From: Ipomoea triloba
Lineage: Eukaryota; Streptophyta; Magnoliopsida; Solanales; Convolvulaceae
NCBI RefSeq assembly: GCF_003576645.1
Contig: NC_044916.1
Coordinates: 9,931,930-9,995,929, forward strand
DNA: 64,000 nucleotides
Direction of reading: 5' to 3'
Below are positions 46,544 to 57,944 of the stretch, piece by piece. The notes beneath the pieces were generated by a model, which was not told the origin of the DNA, searched no databases, and saw only the letters and a list, made by a program, of their open reading frames with translations. The position numbers were made by a program, and so were the translations under genes. The number at the start of each line of letters is the position of its first letter. Position 1 is the stretch's first letter.

Positions 46544-48946
46544 TTAGCTCAGGGGCTTTAGACCCATTCCTCGTGCCAACCTCTCGACAACTTCTTTGCT
46601 TAACCCTTTGGTTAGCGGATCCGCTATATTGTCTATTGACCTCACGAAGTCAATCGAGACAACACCAGTTGCGAGAAGTTGTTTAATGGTGTTATGTCTA
46701 CGACGCATATGTCTAGACTTACCATTATACATATGACTCTTTACTCTCCAGATTGTTGCTTGACTATCACAATGCACACAAATTGGAGGTACAAGTCTTT
46801 CCCAACTAGGAATGTCTTCCAAAAAATGACGTAGCCATTCAGCCTCTTCACAGCATTTGTCCAAGGCAATCATTTCAGATTCCATTGTGGATCTAGCTAT
46901 TACTGTTTGCTTGGAAGATTTCCACGCAACGGCTGCACCGGCTAGTGTAAACACATAACCACTCGTGGATTTAGAATCCTTAATGTCAGATATCCAACTT
47001 GCGTCGCTATACCCTTCGGGTACAACAGGATATCTTACATAGTGCAGTCCGAAATCATGAGTATACCTTAAGTATCTCATGACTCTCACTATTGCCTTCC
47101 AGTGCATTTCACCGGGATTGCTAGTATACCTACTAAGTTTACTAACCGCGAAGGCAATATCCGGCCTTGTACAACTCATAAGATACATCAAACTACCAAT
47201 AACCCGTGCATACTCTACTTGAGAGATACACTGTCCGTGGTTTTTGGTCAGTTGAAAGTTTGTATCAAATGGTGTTTTAGCCAATTGATTATCATCCTCG
47301 TTAAATTTTCCAAGGATTTTATCAACATAATGAGATTGGCTCAACACAAGACCGTCAGGTCTTTTGATGATCTTAATCCCGAGGATTAAATCAGCCAAAC
47401 CCATATCTTTTATGTCAAATCTTGCATTTAACATGTTCTTGGTAGACTTGATCATGTCAAATCTTGCATTTAACATGTTCTTGGTAGACTTGATCATGTC
47501 AAATCTTGCATTTAACATGTTCTTGGTAGACTTGATCATTCGAAATCTTGCATTTAACATGTTCTTGGTAGACTTGATCATTCGAAATCTTGCATTTAAC
47601 ATGTTCTTGGTAGACTTGATCATTCGATCATTACTACCAACGATGAGTATATCATCCACATATAAACAAAGAATGACGTAGCTATCTACCGTTTCCTTAA
47701 CGTAGATACATTTGTCACTTTCGTTTATTTTAAACCCATTAGTTAACATCGAGTGGTCAAACTTCTCGTGCCATTGCTTAGGCGCTTGTTTCAAACCATA
47801 GAGCGATTTAACTAATTTACATACTTTCTTTTCTTGGCCTGGAACCACAAACCCTTCGAGTTGGTCCATGTAGATTTCCTCATCTAACTCACCATTTAAG
47901 AAAGCTGTTTTTACATCCATTTGATGAACTTCCAAATTCCGCAATGCGGCTATGGCAAGGATCATCCTAATGGAATTTATTCTCGTCACAGGAGAATACG
48001 TATCGAAGTAATCAAGGCCTTCTCGTTGCCTGTAACCCTTGATTACAAGTCTAGCCTTATACTTCTCAATGGAACCATCTGGTTTCATTTTCCTTTTAAA
48101 GACCCACTTGGATCCTAAAGGTTTACAACCCGGAGGAAGATCAACAAGTTCCCAAGTGTGATTCTGTAGGATAGAATCCACTTCACTTTTGATAGCTTCC
48201 TTCCACATAGGACCTTCCGTAGAAGTCACAGCTTCTCGATAAGTCCTGGGTTCGTTCTCTATCAAACAAGATAGAAAATCCGGTTCGTTTTCTATCAAAC
48301 AAGTTAGAGTGTTCGAATCATACTCTAACAAGTAAGTTAGAAAATCTGGACCAAATGATTTTTCAACTCTCTCCCGTTTACTACGTCTCGGCTCGAGCTT
48401 GGGTATTTCCTTAGAATGCTCGCCATCATCGTCCATAGTAACATCCACCTCTCGAAGTGATGTACTCAGTCCGTCGACCTCTCGAAGTGTATCGATCACT
48501 CGAGGTGTATCGATCTCTCGAAGTGTATCGATCTCTCGAAGGGACGTACTTGGTCTCTCACTGGACCTACAAAGAAATACATTTTCAAAGAAACATGCAT
48601 TCCTTGATTCAATTATAGTGTTCTTATGCACGTCCGGATTTTGGGACTCATGTACTAAGAACCAATAAGCACTACTATTGTGTGCATATCCAATAAAGAT
48701 ACAATCCACCGTCTTTGGACCTATCTTTATTTTCTTTGGTGTTGGAACCAAAACTTTGGCAAGACACCCCCACACTTTGAGGTATTGGTAAGAAGGTTTC
48801 CTACCTTTCCACAGCTCATAAGGAGTCTTATCGAGCTTCTTGTGAGGTACCTTATTCAAAAGGTAATTACTTGTCAAAATCGCCTCACCCCACATGCTTT
48901 GAGGTAGGCCCGAACTTATAAGCATCGCATTCATCATCTCTTTCAA
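46544..48946 (-). CDS. pol: copia element 2 pol: integrase end, reverse transcriptase, RNase H
   Basis: An open frame of 800 residues in the left contig; the 5' part continues in the right contig (49035-50591). Order: integrase C-terminus ([20 protein letters not shown]), a linker with repeated LREVD/LREID units, then reverse transcriptase with [37 protein letters not shown] and [12 protein letters not shown]. Next come five copies of a 14-residue unit ([12 protein letters not shown] core), then RNase H with [18 protein letters not shown] and [11 protein letters not shown]. The stop is at 46544-46546. Apart from the repeat the domains look complete; the extra 56 residues after the catalytic YVDD probably disturb the enzyme. 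Confidence 0.9.
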   Translation of the reverse strand: MKEMMNAMLISSGLPQSMWGEAILTSNYLLNKVPHKKLDKTPYELWKGRKPSYQYLKVWGCLAKVLVPTPKKIKIGPKTVDCIFIGYAHNSSAYWFLVHESQNPDVHKNTIIESRNACFFENVFLCRSSERPSTSLREIDTLREIDTPRVIDTLREVDGLSTSLREVDVTMDDDGEHSKEIPKLEPRRSKRERVEKSFGPDFLTYLLEYDSNTLTCLIENEPDFLSCLIENEPRTYREAVTSTEGPMWKEAIKSEVDSILQNHTWELVDLPPGCKPLGSKWVFKRKMKPDGSIEKYKARLVIKGYRQREGLDYFDTYSPVTRINSIRMILAIAALRNLEVHQMDVKTAFLNGELDEEIYMDQLEGFVVPGQEKKVCKLVKSLYGLKQAPKQWHEKFDHSMLTNGFKINESDKCIYVKETVDSYVILCLYVDDILIVGSNDRMIKSTKNMLNARFRMIKSTKNMLNARFRMIKSTKNMLNARFDMIKSTKNMLNARFDMIKSTKNMLNARFDIKDMGLADLILGIKIIKRPDGLVLSQSHYVDKILGKFNEDDNQLAKTPFDTNFQLTKNHGQCISQVEYARVIGSLMYLMSCTRPDIAFAVSKLSRYTSNPGEMHWKAIVRVMRYLRYTHDFGLHYVRYPVVPEGYSDASWISDIKDSKSTSGYVFTLAGAAVAWKSSKQTVIARSTMESEMIALDKCCEEAEWLRHFLEDIPSWERLVPPICVHCDSQATIWRVKSHMYNGKSRHMRRRHNTIKQLLATGVVSIDFVRSIDNIADPLTKGLSKEVVERLARGMGLKPLS
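47414..47623 (-). repeat. 42-bp unit repeated five times inside reverse transcriptase
   Basis: Units begin at 47414, 47456, 47498, 47540 and 47582. The first three and the last two differ by two bases (GTC against TCG). Each unit is 14 codons, so the frame is kept. The overlapping contig at 49051-49110 has only one unit. Confidence 0.95.
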
Positions 48947-49049
48947 TGTACGATTCTTACGTTCGGCGATACCATTCGATTGAGGTGCATAAGGTGCAGT
49001 ACGCTCGTGTATTATTCCAACACTCGCACAGAAGTCACCGATAGGTACT

Positions 49050-49050
49050 N
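49050..49050. other. Single-N contig join inside copia element 2
   Basis: ACCGATAGGTACT before the N recurs at 50512-50523 and continues. After the N the sequence restarts inside the reverse transcriptase. Confidence 0.93.
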
Positions 49051-50523
49051 TTTATGTCAAATCTTGCATTTAACATGTTCTTGGTAGACTTGATCATTCG
49101 ATCATTACTACCAACGATGAGTATATCATCCACATATAAACAAAGAATGACGTAGCTATCTACCGTTTCCTTAACGTAGATACATTTGTCACTTTCGTTT
49201 ATTTTAAACCCATTAGTTAACATCGAGTGGTCAAACTTCTCGTGCCATTGCTTAGGCGCTTGTTTCAAACCATAGAGCGATTTAACTAATTTACATACTT
49301 TCTTTTCTTGGCCTGGAACCACAAACCCTTCGAGTTGGTCCATGTAGATTTCCTCATCTAACTCACCATTTAAGAAAGCTGTTTTTACATCCATTTGATG
49401 AACTTCCAAATTCCGCAATGCGGCTATGGCAAGGATCATCCTAATGGAATTTATTCTCGTCACAGGAGAATACGTATCGAAGTAATCAAGGCCTTCTCGT
49501 TGCCTGTAACCCTTGATTACAAGTCTAGCCTTATACTTCTCAATGGAACCATCTGGTTTCATTTTCCTTTTAAAGACCCACTTGGATCCTAAAGGTTTAC
49601 AACCCGGAGGAAGATCAACAAGTTCCCAAGTGTGATTCTGTAGGATAGAATCCACTTCACTTTTGATAGCTTCCTTCCACATAGGACCTTCCGTAGAAGT
49701 CACAGCTTCTCGATAAGTCCTGGGTTCGTTCTCTATCAAACAAGATAGAAAATCCGGTTCGTTTTCTATCAAACAAGTTAGAGTGTTCGAATCATACTCT
49801 AACAAGTAAGTTAGAAAATCTGGACCAAATGATTTTTCAACTCTCTCCCGTTTACTACGTCTCGGCTCGAGCTTGGGTATTTCCTTAGAATGCTCGCCAT
49901 CATCGTCCATAGTAACATCCACCTCTCGAAGTGATGTACTCAGTCCGTCGACCTCTCGAAGTGTATCGATCACTCGAGGTGTATCGATCTCTCGAAGTGT
50001 ATCGATCTCTCGAAGGGACGTACTTGGTCTCTCACTGGACCTACAAAGAAATACATTTTCAAAGAAACATGCATTCCTTGATTCAATTATAGTGTTCTTA
50101 TGCACGTCCGGATTTTGGGACTCATGTACTAAGAACCAATAAGCACTACTATTGTGTGCATATCCAATAAAGATACAATCCACCGTCTTTGGACCTATCT
50201 TTATTTTCTTTGGTGTTGGAACCAAAACTTTGGCAAGACACCCCCACACTTTGAGGTATTGGTAAGAAGGTTTCCTACCTTTCCACAGCTCATAAGGAGT
50301 CTTATCGAGCTTCTTGTGAGGTACCTTATTCAAAAGGTAATTACTTGTCAAAATCGCCTCACCCCACATGCTTTGAGGTAGGCCCGAACTTATAAGCATC
50401 GCATTCATCATCTCTTTCAATGTACGATTCTTACGTTCGGCGATACCATTCGATTGAGGTGCATAAGGTGCAGTACGCTCGTGTATTATTCCAACACTCG
50501 CACAGAAGTCACCGATAGGTACT
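49051..50523 (-). repeat. Repeat of about 47409-49049 (probable assembly duplicate)
   Basis: Constant offset of 1474 bases from about 47637 onward, with three identical reading frames. The start differs because this contig has one 42-bp unit where the other has five. Confidence 0.88.
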
Positions 50524-50547
50524 TCGTACTCACCACCTCTATCGCTT

Positions 50548-52125
50548 CTAACCTTTTTTAATCTTTCGATTAAGTTGGTTTTCCACTTCATCCTTATAAA
50601 GAATGAATTTTTCCTTGGCTTCGTCTTTGCTCTTTAGCAAATGCACATAGAAAAATCGTGTGCAATCGTCGATAAACGTAATAAAATACGTATTACCACC
50701 TCTCGATTGAATCGATCTAAAATCGCACAAATCGCTATGTACCAATTCTAGTGGCTCAGTCTCCCTTTCAACCGATTTGAAGGGAGCTTTCGTTAGTTTT
50801 GCCTCAACACAAATTTCGCACTTATTTGTATTAACTTGAAAATTAGGGATATGGTTCATGCTAATTAATCTACGCATAGAATTAAAATTAACATGACCTA
50901 GTCTACCATGCCACAAATTGGAAGACTCAAGTAAGTAAACGGAATTAACTTTGCTTTTATTGATAATCGGCATTACATTGAGCTTAAAAAGCTCGTCAAT
51001 TACATAGCCCTTACCAACAAACATCCCTAACTTCGACAAAACTACTTTGTCAAATTCGAAGACCATCTTGAATCCATGCTTGTTCAACAACGAGCCAGAA
51101 ATAAGATTATTCCTAAGGTCCAGAACATACATCACATTGTTCAATGTCAGTTCCTTCCTGGAAGTCATCTTCAAAATCACTTTGCCCACGCCCTCCACAG
51201 CGGACTGAGCAGAATTTCCCATCCAAACCTTCTCGCCCTCAACGGCTTCAAAGGTGTTGAACATCTCCCGGTTGCAGCATAAATGCCTCGTTGCACCTGT
51301 GTCAATGAACCACTCGTGCGGGTTGGAGCCCACCAGGTTCACCTCCGTGACCATAGCCGAAAGGCTAATCTCAGCCACTTTTTGGCTCACATCACCAACT
51401 ACGTTGGCTTCAGAACCCTTTTTCTTCTTTGGAGCCTTGCACTCCGTAGCCTTGTGGCCAATCTTGCCACAGTTGTAGCATTTCCCTTGGAACTTGCCTT
51501 TGGAAACGCCACCTCTCGGACCCAGCTTTTGCTTGCCCTTCTTAGCCTTCTTGGAGCTCTGTCCGTGCTCCACCACATTGGCCTTGGCACCTCCCACGAG
51601 AAGTCCCTTTCCCTCACTGTTCCTGTTCCCCTCTTCGACTTGGAGTCGCTGGATCAGGTCCTCCAGGCTCATCTCCTTTCGCTTATGCTTCAGGTAGTTC
51701 TTGAAGTCTTTCCATCCTGGAGGCAGTAAGTGGATCATCGATGCCACTTGGAAGGATTCACTAATCACCATGCCCTCGTCACGGATCTCATCGAAGAGCA
51801 ACTGCAAGTCTTCGGCCTGACTGAGCACAGTCTTTGAATCCACCATTTTAAAGTCGAGGAACCGGCCAACCACAAATTTCTTTTGCCCGTCCTCACTTTG
51901 GTACTTGTGGTCCAAAGCTGCTCCCAGCGCCTTGGCTGTGTCAATTTTACGATAAACTCCGTAAAGGGAGTCAACTAACCCATTCAGAATGTAGTTGCGG
52001 CAAAGGAAGTCAGAATCTTTCCAAAGCCCAACAGCCATTACCGAGTGAGGGTCTTGTTCCTTAACCACTGGAACCGTCTCGGTCAAGAACCTTGACAAGC
52101 CGAGAGTAGCGAGGTAGAACAGCAT
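50548..52125 (-). pseudogene. gag-pol: copia element 2 gag, protease, integrase N-terminus
   Basis: 525 residues. Gag (UBN2-type region with LEDLIQRLQVEE) is followed by a CCHC zinc knuckle CYNCGKIGHKATEC, the protease motif WFIDTGATRHLC, the GAG-pre-integrase region (LWHGRLGHVNFNSMRR; CEICVEAKLTKAPF) and the integrase start (ELVHSDLCDF, YFITFIDDCTRFFYVHL). It ends after NRKIKKG because of an extra A in an A-run; the other frame continues at once as KVRSDRGGEY. The first residues are cut from the gag start by a TAA just upstream. Confidence 0.9.
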
Positions 52126-52128
52126 CTT

Positions 52129-52347
52129 TTATTGCCACCTCTTAAAGTATGATCCCGAAAACTTGTCCGGCTTTTCAGCCGAACCACTTGGTACCGTAGG
52201 TACCCTCATCGTGGGGATATACCCCTCAGAGCTGACACCCCCTTCTGAACCTATGTTCACTGGTGCCTGGGAAGGTGCAACAGTGTTGCCGTTCCCACCA
52301 TTATTGTCACCAACGACATTCGGATTAACACCCTCAGTGTTTTCCAT
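52129..52347 (-). pseudogene. gag: copia element 2 gag N-terminus
   Basis: 72 residues from the ATG at 52347, 55 bases inside the 5' LTR. It ends FSGSYFKRWQ at a TAA (52129-52131). The same frame continues immediately as KMLFYLATLGL, so this is a nonsense change of a glutamine codon. The N-terminus is rich in Asn, Gly and Pro, as in related copia gag proteins. Confidence 0.85.
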
Positions 52348-52402
52348 TTCTTTCCAGAAATTCGAGAATCAGAAGGGGAAGAAGCAGATAAGGTTTTAAG
52401 AC

Positions 52403-53617
52403 TGTTACAAGGTTGATCTCGAAAATACAAGGAAATAACGGAAATACAAACAGAAAATTATCCACGAAGGATAATATTACAGGAAATATCACAACCTACA
52501 AAAGGTTGAAAACCTGAACTACGGTTGAAGATGAAATCCGGACGATCTCGGGTGGTTGGAAGCACGAGTCGTGTTGCCACTCTCCTTAAAACCTTATTTA
52601 CCGCCTCCCGGGGTGCTGGAGCGTTGCGGTCTAGGTTTCTCAGGATAAAACGTACTACGATCCAATCGTTCGAGCACACGAACTTGGATCCGGCGAACTA
52701 GGAACGTGGGTTCAATGCAGGTGGCTAGAAGGAAATGTGAGCAGAGTTTTGAGGAGAAAGCAGTGTATTGCAGTGTGTTCTGGTGTGTTCCAAACCTGCT
52801 GCTCACAACGAATATATAGTGGAGGAAATGGATCATAGCATTAATCATGGCATTGATAATCCATTTGTAACCTCCTCCCACTAGCAGAATACTTAATTCT
52901 GTCATTAGCACACATTTACACCCACTACTAAGTCCATTATTCACGAAATAACTCTGAAAAAAATGATTGGAATTAATCAAATTAATTCCGTAATATCAAG
53001 AGTCATTTCTGAACGGACACAGTAGGTGAAACGTCGCGTTCGAGAGGTTACTGGAGTCGTAGTGCGAGACATGGTTCAGACTGTGAACCATCGAGACATT
53101 GAACTCGGTTCAGACTGTGAACCATTGAGACATTGAACTCGCACGCGAACGACCTTCGAGAGGTCGACTCCTGAGCTTTGAGACATCAGTTCGATCTCAT
53201 GTGGTCTGAGATGGAAAACTCGTTCGGAATTTTGGCATAACTTAGTCCGAACTCATTTTGGGATTTGATTTGCACCCCCCCCCCTACGCGCGAGAGAGAG
53301 CCTCTATGCCATACAAGTCAATTAGTCTTAAAAAAGCTCTTGTATTTATAGTGGGACAAATCTTCATTCCCAACCAATGTGGGACAAAGCTAATAAGCTT
53401 TTCCTCACTTAAAATTCCATCTCAAATGGGTCTACTTTGAGAACCAATTTCTCATTCACCCATTATCCATTTTGAGCGTATAATATATCGATCTCTTCGT
53501 CTCACTACGAAGAACCCGAATCCACTTTGACCCGACCCAAATCGGATGTGGACCCTACATATATTTATACCACAAAATGGCCACTTAAAATGCCATTTTA
53601 GTGCTATTTTTCCAACA
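52403..53617 (-). repeat. 5' LTR of copia element 2 (1215 bp)
   Basis: On the minus strand TGTTGGAAAAATAGC...CCTTGTAACA. Shorter than the 3' LTR by 272 bp. The base sequence following it inside the element (GTCTTAAAACCTTATC) is not the usual TGGTATCAGAGC primer-binding site. Confidence 0.92.
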
Positions 53618-53622
53618 AAGAG

Positions 53623-54165
53623 TAGACATGAATGGATTAAATCTTAGGTTAACCAAGAGAGAGGAGTTGCAGCGCTTAAGGACTCAAATAGATGAGCTAA
53701 GCAAGCAATATATCCGAAATATGAATGATGATACTCCTTTTCTTACTCTTAGTGAGACAGCGCTTAAAGGGTTGCTGCCAGAGGTTAGATATACGTGTTT
53801 CTATCTTTATATTTAATGTCACCTTCCCTTCAATTGATGGCTGAACCTACTATGTCTATTATCTCAGCCAAGAAAACTTTCTGAATTTCTTCCTCCCTGA
53901 CATATATATATTTCAAAATTTAATGCAGACCTTAGAAAAGGCAGAAAATGGAAAATTTAAAATAATTTTGAGAAGCCATCATCATGTTTCACCCGTTCTA
54001 GAGCTCTACAAGGTGAGGTTATCCAAGCTTAGGCCTTTTAGTGTGCCCTTTAGTATGATCATCATGTTTCTTGGTCCTATTTTATTGTCTTTGATATTTT
54101 TCAGATTCAATTGCGGCATAAACTTGCAAGATTGCTTGGCTATGCTATTTTGCTGGATATGCCAC
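53623..54165 (+). pseudogene. Thimet oligopeptidase gene fragment (three exons)
   Basis: Thimet oligopeptidases are zinc metallopeptidases of family M3. Three pieces in order match the plant enzyme: 53623-53783 (NGLNLRLTKREELQRL, IDELSKQYIRNMNDD, LSETALKGLLPE), 53929-54012 (LEKAENGKFKIILRSHHH, SPVLELYK) and 54105-about 54146 (QLRHKLARLLGYA). The gaps between them have intron-like GT...AG borders, so this came from genomic DNA, not a processed mRNA. The HExxH zinc-binding domain is absent. The left side is cut by copia element 2 or an older break, and the right side runs into PAE P3. It is a non-functional fragment. Confidence 0.82.
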
Positions 54166-54167
54166 GG

Positions 54168-54230
54168 ATGTTAGAATGCCCAGCTCATCCTCAAAGCTAC
54201 CTCACTTGTCTGTTAGAATGCCCAGCTCAT
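54168..54230 (+). repeat. 21-bp direct repeat at the thimet/PAE junction
   Basis: TGTTAGAATGCCCAGCTCATC occurs twice, 42 bp apart, between the last thimet piece and the first PAE piece. It may mark the rearrangement or filler DNA. Confidence 0.85.
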
Positions 54231-54235
54231 CGCGA

Positions 54236-54777
54236 TTTTTCTTGTAGTGTGCTGCCGGCTACTTCACTACCAATTCGACAATACTTGAAAATGCAGTTTC
54301 TGTGGGATCGGAGCTGTATGTCTTGACGGATGGGGTTCGGGGAAGGGAACAAAGTTGCGGTGAGATACTGCGACGGGTCATCGTTCACCGGAGACGTTGA
54401 AAGCGTTGATCCAACTACTGGCCTCCACTTTAGAGGTAGGTAGGAGGATCTTTGACGCTTTAGTGGACGATCTACTGGTGAACAGAGGAATGAAGGATGC
54501 CACGCCGCATGTATTCCTCACTGGCGACTCTGCAGGTGGGTTATCTGTTATAATCCATTGCGATCGTTTCTCTAAGCGCTTCCCAAATGCCAATACAGTG
54601 AAGTGTCTATTTGATGGTGGCTTTTTCCTCCACTCCAAAGATCCCGCCCGAGCTCAAGAGATGGAATCAAAGTTTCCAGGGGTAGTTGATTTACACAACT
54701 CAACCGGCCTCCTACCTGAGGCTTGCAAAAACAAGATGAATGCAAAAACAATACAGCAGCTTGATCCAACCCAATAG
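54236..54777 (+). pseudogene. Pectin acetylesterase pseudogene P3
   Basis: Very similar to P2. The first piece (TTNSTILENAVSVG) lacks the leader, and the family's GGGWC region is missing just as in P2. [24 protein letters not shown] follows, then an open frame from 54397 with HVFLTGDSAGGLSVIIHCD (catalytic Ser) to LPEACKNKM, ending in a stop at 54775-54777. A deletion after CLDG-like sequence shifts the frame near 54310-54330. P2 and P3 share the same missing exon, so they descend from one already defective copy; P1 kept that exon. Confidence 0.83.
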
Positions 54778-56081
54778 GGCAATAGATAAATGCATCTATC
54801 ATCTATCCTATCTTTAATTTCTTATGTTGCGTTAAGTTTATCGGATCCCGTGTATAATATAATGAAATGATCAATGCAATTGGAATTATTGCAGTTTGTT
54901 TATTTCCATGAATTAATTAATTATATCTTTGCCAAGCATCTTGTGCTCAGAAATGGCATGTAGTGACTATAAACAAATATTACAATGTAATAGTGTCAAG
55001 TTGTATTAAAAAAATTAATTTTATATTTATCTTCCCTTCTTCAATTGTATGTTGTGTATGCATATATGGTACGTGCATAAATTGATCGATTCACTGTATG
55101 TTTGTTGTAAATACTAAATATATTTTACTCCCAATCCCAGTTTAATTAATTTGTTGGTTAATTAGCGGAACATAAATATTTTAATTTAGGGAGCTAAGCC
55201 AGAGAGCTAAGCTTCATAGAAGAATGTCTAGTATGTGATGTTAGAGGGAGATAGTTTAGAATGATTTTAAATTAGGCTATCTATAATTATTTTTCTTTTC
55301 TTAAATTAATCACAATATGTATGTATTTTCCTCTTTTTTATTATTATTATTGTTATTATTATTATTATTATTATTTTCTTTTTAAATAGAGACTTGATTC
55401 CAAATAAGTCAATGAGAATTTAAGTTCTCATTGAATAAATAAATAAATAAGGATCCAGCTTTGAAGCCTTTAATGAAAAATGAATTCAAGTTTATGTTAA
55501 ACTGAATCATCTAAATAACAACATTATATATATGCATCATATATCCCTGCCTCAAGCCAACCACCTAAATTATTGTTTTTATTTTAAATAGTGACCTTAA
55601 TTCAAAATAAGTCAAGGAGAATTCAATTTCTCATAAAAACAAAAGGGATCCAACTTTGAAGACTTTGTCTCTCTATCTGGTAAATAACTACAAGAAGATT
55701 AGTTGTCTATATAATTAACCGGTTCAACTCAAAATGACCAATAGACGATTCTTAAAAAAAAAAAATAGAACTTGGAACATTATAGTACCCTAAAAATTTC
55801 GCTAGGAGTTTCCCTACTAAATACGTATCGAAAGGTTTGTGTATTTGTGCTTCTTGTTCTCTGTATGGTGTAAATTGATTCACTGATGTTGCAGACAAAT
55901 ATATTTTACTCCCTGATCTTTAATGAATCCTATTTTAATTTGTGTGTTGGGCTTATACTTCTTACGCTACAATTTAGGAAATATAATAATGACATTTAAT
56001 AAATTTTATATCTAATATTGCACATTTGTAGTGGAGGAAAAAAGCATGATAATAACTTTTAACAAATTCTATATCTATTAT
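54778..56081. other. PAE 3' flank and intergenic DNA
   Basis: From 55180 to 55745 this is homologous to 26750-27300 downstream of P2. A SINE-derived scrap lies near 54935-54975 (CCAAGCATCTTGTGCTCAG also resembles block B near 30470-30490). A (TTA)n run is at 55338-55374. No gene. Confidence 0.6.
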
Positions 56082-56707
56082 GAGGGAGTTAACATCGAAT
56101 TTGGTCTCTTGACTATTAGGATTTCACCATTTTGTTTCTCGACTATTAAAGTTGTTTAATTTAGTCCTTAACTATTGCAATTTTTTTTACCTAAAATGGT
56201 TCATCGACTATTAAAATTTCACTACTTTGGTCCTCGACTATCAAAGTTGCTCAATTTAGTCCCTAACTATGTAATTTTATCTAAAATGGTCCCTCAACTA
56301 TTAGGATTTCACCATTTTGGTCCTTAATTGACTACCAAAGTTGCTCAATTTAGTTCCCAACTACACAAATGTTAGCCTAAAATGTATGTTTACTGTGGAT
56401 TTGGAGACCTTTTTGGAGAGTCGATGACAAAAGTGGTGATATCTTAATAGTCGATGACTAAAGTAGTGAAATCCTAATAGTCAAAGCCCAAGTGACCATT
56501 TTAGGTTGAAAAAGAATTGTATAGTTAGGGACTAAATTGAGCAAATTTGGTAGTCGAGGACCAAAGTGGTGAAATCCTAATATAGTCGAGGGACCATTTT
56601 AGCTGAAAATTGTATAGTTAGGGACAAATTTGAGTAAGTTTGAAAGTCGTGGACCAAAATAGTGAAATCTTAATAGTCAATGGACCAAATTGGATATTAA
56701 CTCTATC
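56082..56707. mobile_element. Fold-back MITE, about 626 bp
   Basis: Left GAGGGAGTTAACATCGAATT and right (reversed) GATAGAGTTAATATCCAATT are inverted repeats. The arms repeat GGTCCTCGACTAT and TAGTCGAGGACC units. No clear target duplication. The build resembles the Mutator-like MITEs at 38608 and 58424. Confidence 0.75.
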
Positions 56708-56834
56708 ATAAAGAAAAAAAAATAACGAAATTTAACAAATTCTATATTTTAACATTCCTATTGGAAAAATAATAATGACAATTAATAAATTCGATATATG
56801 TAATATTCTACATTTGTAGTAGAGTAAAAAATAT

Positions 56835-56960
56835 AATGACTTAGTGATTCTCTCTAGTGGGAGGTCATGGGTTTGAGCCTCAGTGGGGGCACTTTGTTGG
56901 GCTTCAGTAGGTTGAGAAAGTATATGGACAGATATTACATGTAACAGGGTCAATAGTATT
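56835..56960 (+). mobile_element. tRNA-derived SINE copy
   Basis: B-box-like GGGTTTGAGCCTC is followed by the family body (TGGGCTTCAGTAGGTTGAG, then GACAGATATTACATGTAACA). The A box is degraded (TCTCTAGTGGG). It ends near an AT run. Confidence 0.68.
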
Positions 56961-57439
56961 CAATATATATATATATATAAAATGACATTCAACAAATTTT
57001 ATATTTAATGTGGAAATTCTATATATAGCATTTCACAAATGTAGTATTGAATATAAGTCTTCCCAGTATCATAATGTTTAGTCTTAAATATAATGAAAAA
57101 TTAGAAAATTAAACTTTTTTTGAGAGCAGAAAATTAAACTTTTACTCTTTAATTTATACAATTGTAAGATTACGTTGGTATTTAATTTACGTGGAACATA
57201 TATATGAACTGACCATATATATATATCAAATTTGGGTAGGGGAATTTTTTGAGTAGATAATAAAATTTTTCATCAAAATTTGGTATATCAATTGTGTATT
57301 TATCTCCTGTTTATCCTATAATTTATTATTCTGAAAATTATAACTCAGATAATAATTATGAAAATTATCATAACGGAGCTGAAATAGATTAAATTATAAT
57401 TTTGAAAATTATAAATATTTTTTCAACACTATCACGTAT
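56961..57439. other. AT-rich intergenic DNA
   Basis: No coding or element signal identified beyond short AT runs. Confidence 0.55.
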
Positions 57440-57881
57440 AAATTCTCCACACATATCTTTCAATTAACTATTCCCTAATTTAATTTTGTCAACTCTTACA
57501 CCAATGTATACAATTCCCCTAATTAATATGATCAATTTCTACACACTATTCCCGACTATTCTCATCTATCATTTTTCTACTCTTACAACTCTATTCCCAA
57601 ATTAAAATTTCCCACAATACACTACACTATTCCCACAATTAATAAGGCCAATTCCTACACACTATTCTTTGCTATCCCCCTCTATCATTCTCCCGAATTA
57701 AAATTTCCACTCCTACACTACACTATTCTCATAATCAATATGGTCAACTCTTACACCATACCCCCTCTACTATACAACACTATTCTCTAATTTACTCCTA
57801 CACTTCAACATCCCAAATTAATTTTCTAAGTCTTACAACTCCTTATACTACTCCTAGACTTCAACCTCTGCAGAGGCATAC

Positions 57882-57882
<1 letters not shown>
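57440..57882. repeat. Pyrimidine-rich degenerate tandem repeat
   Basis: Loose repetition of CTACACTATTC and CCTACACACTATTC with AATTAATATGGTCAA spacers. It ends with a 12-bp perfect palindrome CCTCTGCAGAGG (57865-57876), then poly-C. Confidence 0.65.

Positions 57883-57944
<62 letters not shown>
57883..57944. repeat. Poly-C tract (62 bp)
   Basis: An unbroken C-run directly before a gap. The length may not be reliable. Confidence 0.9.

Larger units (their letters stand above)
49035..50591 (-). pseudogene. pol: copia element 2 pol: integrase core through reverse transcriptase (right contig)
   Basis: It starts in the integrase core (VRSDRGGEYEVPIGDF, then [17 protein letters not shown] with the catalytic Glu). 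It runs into reverse transcriptase with [12 protein letters not shown], then hits the N at 49050. Its sequence from 50523 down to 49111 is the same as 49049-47637. If the overlap is collapsed, this and 46544-48946 are one frame of about 857 codons. A one-base difference in an A-run near 50545 separates it from the upstream frame. Confidence 0.88.
44475..53617 (-). mobile_element. Ty1/copia LTR retrotransposon 2, minus strand
   Basis: LTRs lie at 44475-45961 (3') and 52403-53617 (5'), with a 5-bp target duplication AAGAG at 44470-44474 and 53618-53622. Gag and pol lie between in copia order on the minus strand. The printed length includes a duplicated 1474 bp at the 49050 join, so the real element is about 7.67 kb. 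It has one nonsense codon in gag and one frameshift in integrase. The LTRs differ in length by 272 bp through indels. It inserted beside the thimet oligopeptidase fragment. Confidence 0.94.

Noticed and set aside
47414..47623. CRISPR-like array
   Set aside because: The five units are directly adjacent with no spacers and lie in frame inside a reverse transcriptase of a plant retrotransposon.
46544..50591. Two separate copia pol genes in tandem
   Set aside because: The shared part is identical and separated by one N; after collapsing the overlap there is one pol frame.
51283..51729. 148-residue frame antisense to copia element 2 gag
   Set aside because: It is a shadow of the gag coding strand.
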